Positions 58,844-64,000 of a stretch of DNA of 64,000 nt are shown here, in pieces. The notes under the pieces were generated by a model. That model worked only from the letters and a program-made list of their open reading frames with translations, searched no databases and was not told where the DNA came from. The DNA is from Tricholomella constricta. Its lineage: Eukaryota > Basidiomycota > Agaricomycetes > Agaricales > Lyophyllaceae. A program made the translations under genes and the position numbers. The stretch covers positions 401,800 to 465,799 of the forward strand of contig JAACJP010000032.1 in NCBI GenBank assembly GCA_013368375.1, in the 5' to 3' direction. Every line of letters starts with the position of its first letter. The first letter of the stretch is position 1.

Positions 58844-60360
58844 TCTCTCCACCACTACAACCAAAAGCCACTTGCTTGTGAGTAAATCTTTTTCTAACGC
58901 TTTTTCTTGCTGAAACTATATATTCAGATGACATATAATGTGTTCAAATCCCCCCCCGAAACCAGCTCAAAGCTCTTATCCTTGCCTTCATCTATCTGCC
59001 TGTTCATTTCGTCTCGGGCGCTCGTGGGGCTTGAGGGGCAGGGCTGTGGGATCGCATGCGCTGTGGGGCGGATAACGATGGACATTATCCTCTAGCGCTC
59101 TCAAGTAAGCATACATTGTCATCTATCTGCCTCTTTTTCATTCTTACGTCTCTCAGCCTCAGTCTCAACATGCGCACGCGTCTCCCGCCATCCCCAGAGC
59201 ACCCAAACCTCCATCGACCCGCTCCGGCACCCTCCTTGCCGCCGGCACAATGATGTCCTCTCCCTCAAGCCCTTCAAGCTCGCGATGCTCGTTGAACTCT
59301 TCGGGTACATGGGTGACCGTGCCTTTGGCCTGGACCTATTCTGCGTACCAATGGCTGGGACCGCGAGGCGGCACCAGAGCCTCCGATTGGGATGGTGAGT
59401 TGCGTTGTGTGTGTGCTAGCAGAGGATTGGGTGAAGAGAACGATGGTGTTTTGCGAGTTCATGCCCTGAGAGGGAGAAGGTTCCAAGGTGCGTGCATACA
59501 TTATCTGTTTTCATTATTCTCAATCGTGCTAACGGCTTCGCGCTATCTAGAACCTAGGATGCTCTGTCAAATACACAACGACAGCAGCAGCAGCAGCAGC
59601 AACAGCTCCGAACGCGCCCGTTGTGCCTGCGCAATCTACGAGGGGGCGCGACTTTGAGCGCCGAGTCGGCGACGGCGGGGCCGCAGCAGAGCCATGGTCG
59701 AAGTCAGAGTCAGGGTCAGGGTGGAGGCTCGATGTCAGGAGCGTGATACAGTCCTCGGGAGCCACGCAGCGACTCTGTCAGCTGCGTCTGCGGTGGGCAC
59801 TGCTGGGAGGTCAGGGTCTGGGGCGGAGGAGGGGGACAGAGACGGAGGAGAAGAGGGAAAGGCGCAGCTTCTACAGGCGGAGATGGTGGAGGAGGTGGCG
59901 CTGGCGCAGAAGGGGCTCGAGGCGCAGCCCAAATCGAGGAGCGGAGGGAGGAGGAGGAGAAGAAGGGGAGGCAGGGCGGGAGTCGGGCGTGAACCTGGTG
60001 GAGGCGACGAGAGCGACGAACTAGTTGGGGTGGACCTCGTCCTTCGTCGAGGTCGGCTATTATGAAGACCATGGCGGCCGATCCTCCGTGGACGAGAATG
60101 GGATGGACGAAGGCCAGGCGGGGGATGCTCCTCCTCCTCCTGCTGCTGTAAAAGATGAGGTGACGTGCGGCAGGGCGCGGAATAGGGACAAGGGTAAGGG
60201 AGGGCGGGCTGGTGGAGGGGTTGGCGCAAACGTAAAAGGGGGTCGATGAAGCTCGGTAGGGAGAAGCGCGCTTGCAGGATCGATGACAAGAACACTGCCT
60301 CAGTTTCGTACAGTACAATACAGAGGAAATGTATCATAGAGCGGAGTGTGGTAGTATGAC
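58844..60360. other. Unrecognised region with a CAG triplet tract
   Basis: A CAG trinucleotide run lies at 59582-59606. A stretch reading LSLKPFKLAMLVELFGYMGDRAFG (in parts, ~59260-59335, plus) looks like a coding exon, but I cannot name it or extend it. 59640-60320 is purine-strand biased and open in several frames; no domain seen. A short sequence GGATAACGATGGACATTATCC region (59072-59092) recalls the palindromic start of repeat R. Confidence 0.35.
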
Positions 60361-60367
60361 GTATGCG

Positions 60368-60386
60368 GCGCCCTCACTGAGGGCGC
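60368..60386. repeat. Short palindrome (GCGCCCTCA-C-TGAGGGCGC)
   Basis: Nine-base perfect arms; relative of the palindromes at 46980, 61895 and 61990. Confidence 0.75.
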
Positions 60387-60399
60387 TGCATGCAAACAA

Positions 60400-61894
60400 A
60401 TGTCGCAGTCTCTATTCTCCATGTCCCTTTTCAACTCAAGTCCAATGATTATTCCATTTAGCATCGACAATTTTTATCTTGAGCAGAGAAACTTCCTCGG
60501 ATTACATTTAAACTCGCGCCCGAGTCCACAGTGTCATTTCCTCCCTTTGTACGCCTCGAAACTTACAGACCTCGTATCGAACAATTTATTTTGTCCTCCA
60601 CGCCACAGCATCGGCTACTCGTCACTTCGCGCTACAAATTGTCTTCCTTCAAGGAACCTATCGAGACATCAATGAAATGGCTTGAGTAAGGAAAGTTGAA
60701 TTACCCGCAAATCGATTTTGAGATGAGAGAACGCACTAATGGGTCAATTTCTCGAAGCCGAAACTCTGAATGAAGCGTCATATTGCGGTGTTATATGAAG
60801 CTTGTGAATGGTAAACCTCACCTGGAAAATCTCATCTTGAATTCCGTCGTTCGTTGATTGCAATCGCGCCTGTATCGCGCCTGTATCGCGCATGTGTTGA
60901 TGTACAGTGTGCGTGCAAAGCTGGGAGAGATAACGAGATGGATACCTCGTGGCTTTGAGCGATAGTGACGTCAAGGAAGCACCGAACGTACCGTAATGGC
61001 CGAGAGCGTACCGCGATTGGTGAGGCCACCGCTGTGGAGAAGAAGGTCGTTGAATAGCATGGCCAAAGGTGTGGGTGTGGGCATCGCTGATGCAGACGAA
61101 GCACGTCGATTTCGGGGACGGGACAGGCGGGATCGAGGCAGGGTCGTATTCCAGGTGCATGGACGTCGGGGTGGTGATCGATCGCGGCGAGTACGGCAGC
61201 CCGTCTGTTGTCGTCATCGTTGTTGTTGTTGACGAAAGTGGGAGTAGAAGTCGGAGTCGAGGCGGCGGGCGGGGAGGGGGCAGATAAAGTGGCGGGATGG
61301 TCTTTGGCAGACAAGATGAAGGGCCTTGTGGATCGCACGTCAAAGCAATGTGCCTTGAGTGACAGACGGAAATCAAGAGCAAGCACCACCGGTCAGTGAT
61401 CGACGCCTCGCAGGGCAGCCTCACAGTAAAAGTATATCACGATTCAAATATTCAAGCCCCTCGTCCTCGTGATTCCATCCCTGCCTTCAATCGACTACGC
61501 TCCTGATTTGAACATTCTGACACACAAACCATGTAAAAAAGCGTTAAAAGAATGCGGATTGACGAACCTCAGGGCATACCTCTGGAGGGAAATGTGCCTC
61601 GCCTGAGGCACAGCGGACGGCGGTAACGGTGTCGAGATCGTCGTTGGACTTGCGCGAGGAAGCCTGAGGAAGCGCTGAGTTGCCTTGATCGATGTGGTGT
61701 TACGTTGTGTAACTGATCGGTGGCTGTACACATGGCCCAACGATGATCGATGAGCGCTGAGCACGCGTTCGTATGTCCTTCCACGCATACTCTAGTGTGA
61801 TATCGGTATCGCTGAGCATCTGCCAAGTTCCTTATATCCAGGTGCGAGCTATTTTTGGACTTGTTTCGCGTTCAAGGGCAACCGTTTTCTTTCA
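60400..61894. other. Unrecognised region; part is a diverged copy of 32750-32930
   Basis: 61290-61480 parallels 32750-32930 in word order (CAGTGATCGAC, TTCAAG..CCCTCGTC.TCGTG.TTCCAT; minus-strand SLSLKA and STRDH versus SLKAHCFDVRSTR). A CGCGCCTGTAT triple repeat lies at 60866-60895. No intact gene found. Confidence 0.35.
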
Positions 61895-61917
61895 GGGCAC
61901 CCTCAGTGAGGGTGCCC
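61895..61917. repeat. Short perfect palindrome (GGGCACCCTCA-G-TGAGGGTGCCC)
   Basis: Eleven-base perfect arms, preceded by TTTCA. Confidence 0.8.
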
Positions 61918-61989
61918 CTTCGACCTTGGCATCAATTCTTGAGTCCTGTGCGTATCACTGACACCTTTCTCAAGGGCTTTCGCTTTCAG

Positions 61990-62010
61990 GGCGCCCTCAG
62001 TGAGGGTGCC
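61990..62010. repeat. Short palindrome (GGCGCCCTCA-G-TGAGGGTGCC)
   Basis: Same design 95 bp downstream of the previous one, also preceded by TTTCAG; one arm mismatch. Confidence 0.75.
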
Positions 62011-62242
62011 GCATCGATCTGTTGGCTTTGATTGCTGGGTTGCGTGTCTATCCCTGGTGCGTGTCCAATTTTTCAACCATCTACGTATACTGACCCCCGT
62101 CTATGCGCTTTTTAGCCATCAAAACTCCCAACTTTCAACTCCACCGCCTTCCTCCACCAACTCCACCTGGCCGTCCACCCATCTACTGCCTCAATCCGTC
62201 AACCACAACCGAATCCATCCACTTCCACCCACCCTTTCCGTC

Positions 62243-63110
62243 ATGGCCCTTGCCAAGGAGCCTGCCGCTTCGAAAAAGGCGGTGTCACTTGCGACATACA
62301 CCGTCTCCGCCGCGCTGACTCTCCTGCGGTCCCTCAAACCACATCTGGATGCCATTTTCGGCTGAGATACGGGCGAGCATGCAGCTCACACACGGGACTC
62401 CAAGTCGTCCTTGACATCTTCAACACCATGTGCCCAGTCCCGCCTGTGGGCGCATTCCAGGATGTGTGGGCGAACATGCTGTGTCGCGAGACGGGAGTGG
62501 ACAGCATCAAGCTGCGCAGAATTGCTGGTATGTCTTGCTCTTCTCCCTCTCAATTCGATGCGCAAACTCACCGCTTTGACTGGGACGCAGACTGTGTGGT
62601 CAGGACATTGAAGGACCCAGGATATGCCATTGAGATGCAGCCATTAAAGGTTAGTACATATGTTTTTCATGTGCTCCTCCACTCGCTCACTGCCCGTTCC
62701 CTTCAACAGCTCTATTGCACCATGCTCGACACCTCCAAACGCCGCCCGGTGTGCGCCCGTGCCCACAGCCAGCCCTTTTGGTACTAAGATATCCTTCGCA
62801 CGCTCAGCGCAGCATCGATGTCTACTCTGCCTCCGCTGGCCCCCGTCGCCACGCCCACTTCCATCGCCATCACGATCGCGCGCCCACGGCAGCCAAATTC
62901 CTTCCTCCATCCCCTGCAGTACCCCTCGCTCGCGCCCTCGCCCTCGCGTGGCCCTTGCGCTCACCTCCACCTCCACCCTCGCCTCTGCACAGAGGCGCCA
63001 GTCTTCTGGTTGCGCGAGCTTGCGCTCTGGGCCATAGGCAGTCGCGCGCCAGACGGGGTGTATGCCAACTGCGAGGGTGTGCCGTTGCAAGGGGCGTGGC
63101 GTGAAGCAGC
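62243..63110 (+). pseudogene. Unrecognised duplicated gene relic, copy 2
   Basis: Better preserved than 26770-27570. It starts MALAKEPAASKKAVSLATY..., reads LTLLRSLKPHLDAIF, then hits a TGA (62363-62365). Continuation pieces GLQVVLDIFNTMCPVPP and ETGVDSIKLRRIAG follow in another frame, then RELALWAIGSRAPDGVYANCEG near 63016. Both copies keep the same order, so a real ancestral gene existed; function unknown. Confidence 0.5.
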
Positions 63111-63439
63111 CATTGTTCAGTTCTTATTTTCTTCTTTCTTTTTTGTTTATATTCTATACTACGCTACGCTACCTTTCATCCCCCATCCCGCTCCCTCTCT
63201 CCATCCACCTCCACCTCCACCAACTACGGCGCGGATTCCCAACCCTCCGACCCCCTCTATGCCCTCCTGCATCGGTGCACACCCGCCTCCTCCCCATGCC
63301 TCAGTGCTTGCAATTTCATCTCGCTTATATTAACACACTGCGCCGCCACCGCGAATTCACTGCCGACGCCGCCGCGAATTCATCCCCTGCTCAGTGTTAG
63401 TCTCCTCCCCCAACCGAACACGGATCACACCATCTAGCA

Positions 63440-64000
63440 AGTGGCCGCCGACCATGCCCTGGAATACAGCTCGACCCGGGGCCCTCCTCCGAGTTCCAGT
63501 ACCCGCGCATGTGATACGATTGCCGATGGATGCAAAGGGAGCGGCAAGGGCGAAGGAAAAGAGGGAGGGGCAGGAGGTGCATTTGGGAGTTTTGAGGCGA
63601 CGCTGGAGGGGTGGAAGATATGCTGTGGGTGCAACTGCAACCCCAGCTGGCGGATTGCGACGTTCGTCGATGGCAGGGAGGGTTCTCCGGCGGGGGTGGG
63701 AGGTGCTGTTCGAAGATCTGGGTGGTGGGGATGGGGTTAGAGGTGTGCAAGGTAAGGGCGAGGGCGATGGCAATGGGGACGGGATGTAGTGAAGGCGACG
63801 ATGGCGTTGGCGGCTGAGGGCTCAGGCGGGCGGGCGTGTGGTGGTGTTTAACCACTTGGGGGGTTAGGGTGCACGATCGGAGTTCAGCGTCGCGCCCCAA
63901 CTGCGGGTGTGTGTGCTCAACGGGCCGGGACGAGGGCGGGGCGCAGGCATCTGCGCCTGCGGTGTCGATGGATCTTGATGTTATCGCATCGGTAGGCTTG
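63440..64000 (+). pseudogene. White-collar-1 relic, runs off the window
   Basis: DNA-level matches to the 3' half of wc-1 in order: GAGGTGCAT(T/G)TGG(G)AGTTTTG (63574 versus 39869), CAGCTGGCGG..., then TTCAGCGTCGCGCC (63882 versus 40219), GTGTGTGCTCAACGGGCC (63910 versus 40252) and TGCGGTGTCGATGG (63958 versus 40578). The reading frame is broken by stops, e.g. the TAG at 63787-63789. Confidence 0.75.

Noticed and set aside
59716..60337. 200-codon minus-strand ORFs rich in Pro/Ser/Arg
   Set aside because: Two overlapping frames are open due to strand-biased low-complexity sequence; no domain.

Overview
The window looks like nuclear DNA of a mushroom-forming basidiomycete (Agaricomycetes). Genes are broken by many 50-60 bp GT-AG (a few GC-AG) introns with micro-exons, there is a white-collar-1 photoreceptor without zinc finger, and the transposon load includes a Ngaro-like tyrosine-recombinase retrotransposon, a chromovirus and a large cut-and-paste element carrying a Ulp1 protease. 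No tRNA, rRNA or CRISPR was seen.

Layout. 1-8.1 kb is ordinary gene space: the 3' part of an oligopeptide (OPT) transporter (+), then convergently a BTB plus CAP-Gly protein (-) that only becomes one gene when a GC-AG intron is recognised. 8.1-19.3 kb holds a jacalin-like fragment, then a 7,079 bp DNA transposon with 17 bp terminal inverted repeats and a perfect 8 bp target duplication. It sits inside the last exon of a trypsin-like protease gene; its one large gene joins a Ulp1 cysteine protease, zinc-binding motifs and a DDE transposase-like core in 1,661 codon-consistent residues. A solo LTR follows the protease gene. 19.4-24.6 kb is a Ngaro-like element (gag, RT-RNase H, tyrosine recombinase, split direct repeats), whose right end is hit by an 0.8 kb TA-flanked inverted-repeat element.

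25.5-38 kb is gene-poor and relic-rich: an intact jacalin-like lectin gene, a decayed tRNA-dihydrouridine synthase, a broken F-box gene and several unrecognised duplicated fragments. 38-44 kb has two good genes: white-collar-1 (+) and a mitochondrial pyruvate dehydrogenase kinase family gene (-, eight exons). 44-64 kb is again repeat-dominated: a chromovirus 3' end with its LTR, an 8.9 kb satellite of about 53 monomers (main period 168 bp) with a 799 bp higher-order duplication, a roughly 0.8 kb dispersed repeat in direct orientation on both sides of that block, short perfect palindromes, and two decayed copies of white-collar-1 sequence.

How it fits together: intact genes serve peptide uptake (OPT), cytoskeletal or adaptor roles (BTB/CAP-Gly), proteolysis, carbohydrate binding, blue-light sensing and control of pyruvate oxidation. 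They are not an operon or cluster. The rest records several layers of transposition and local duplication. All exon structures were worked out by hand from splice signals and frame continuity; no database search was possible.
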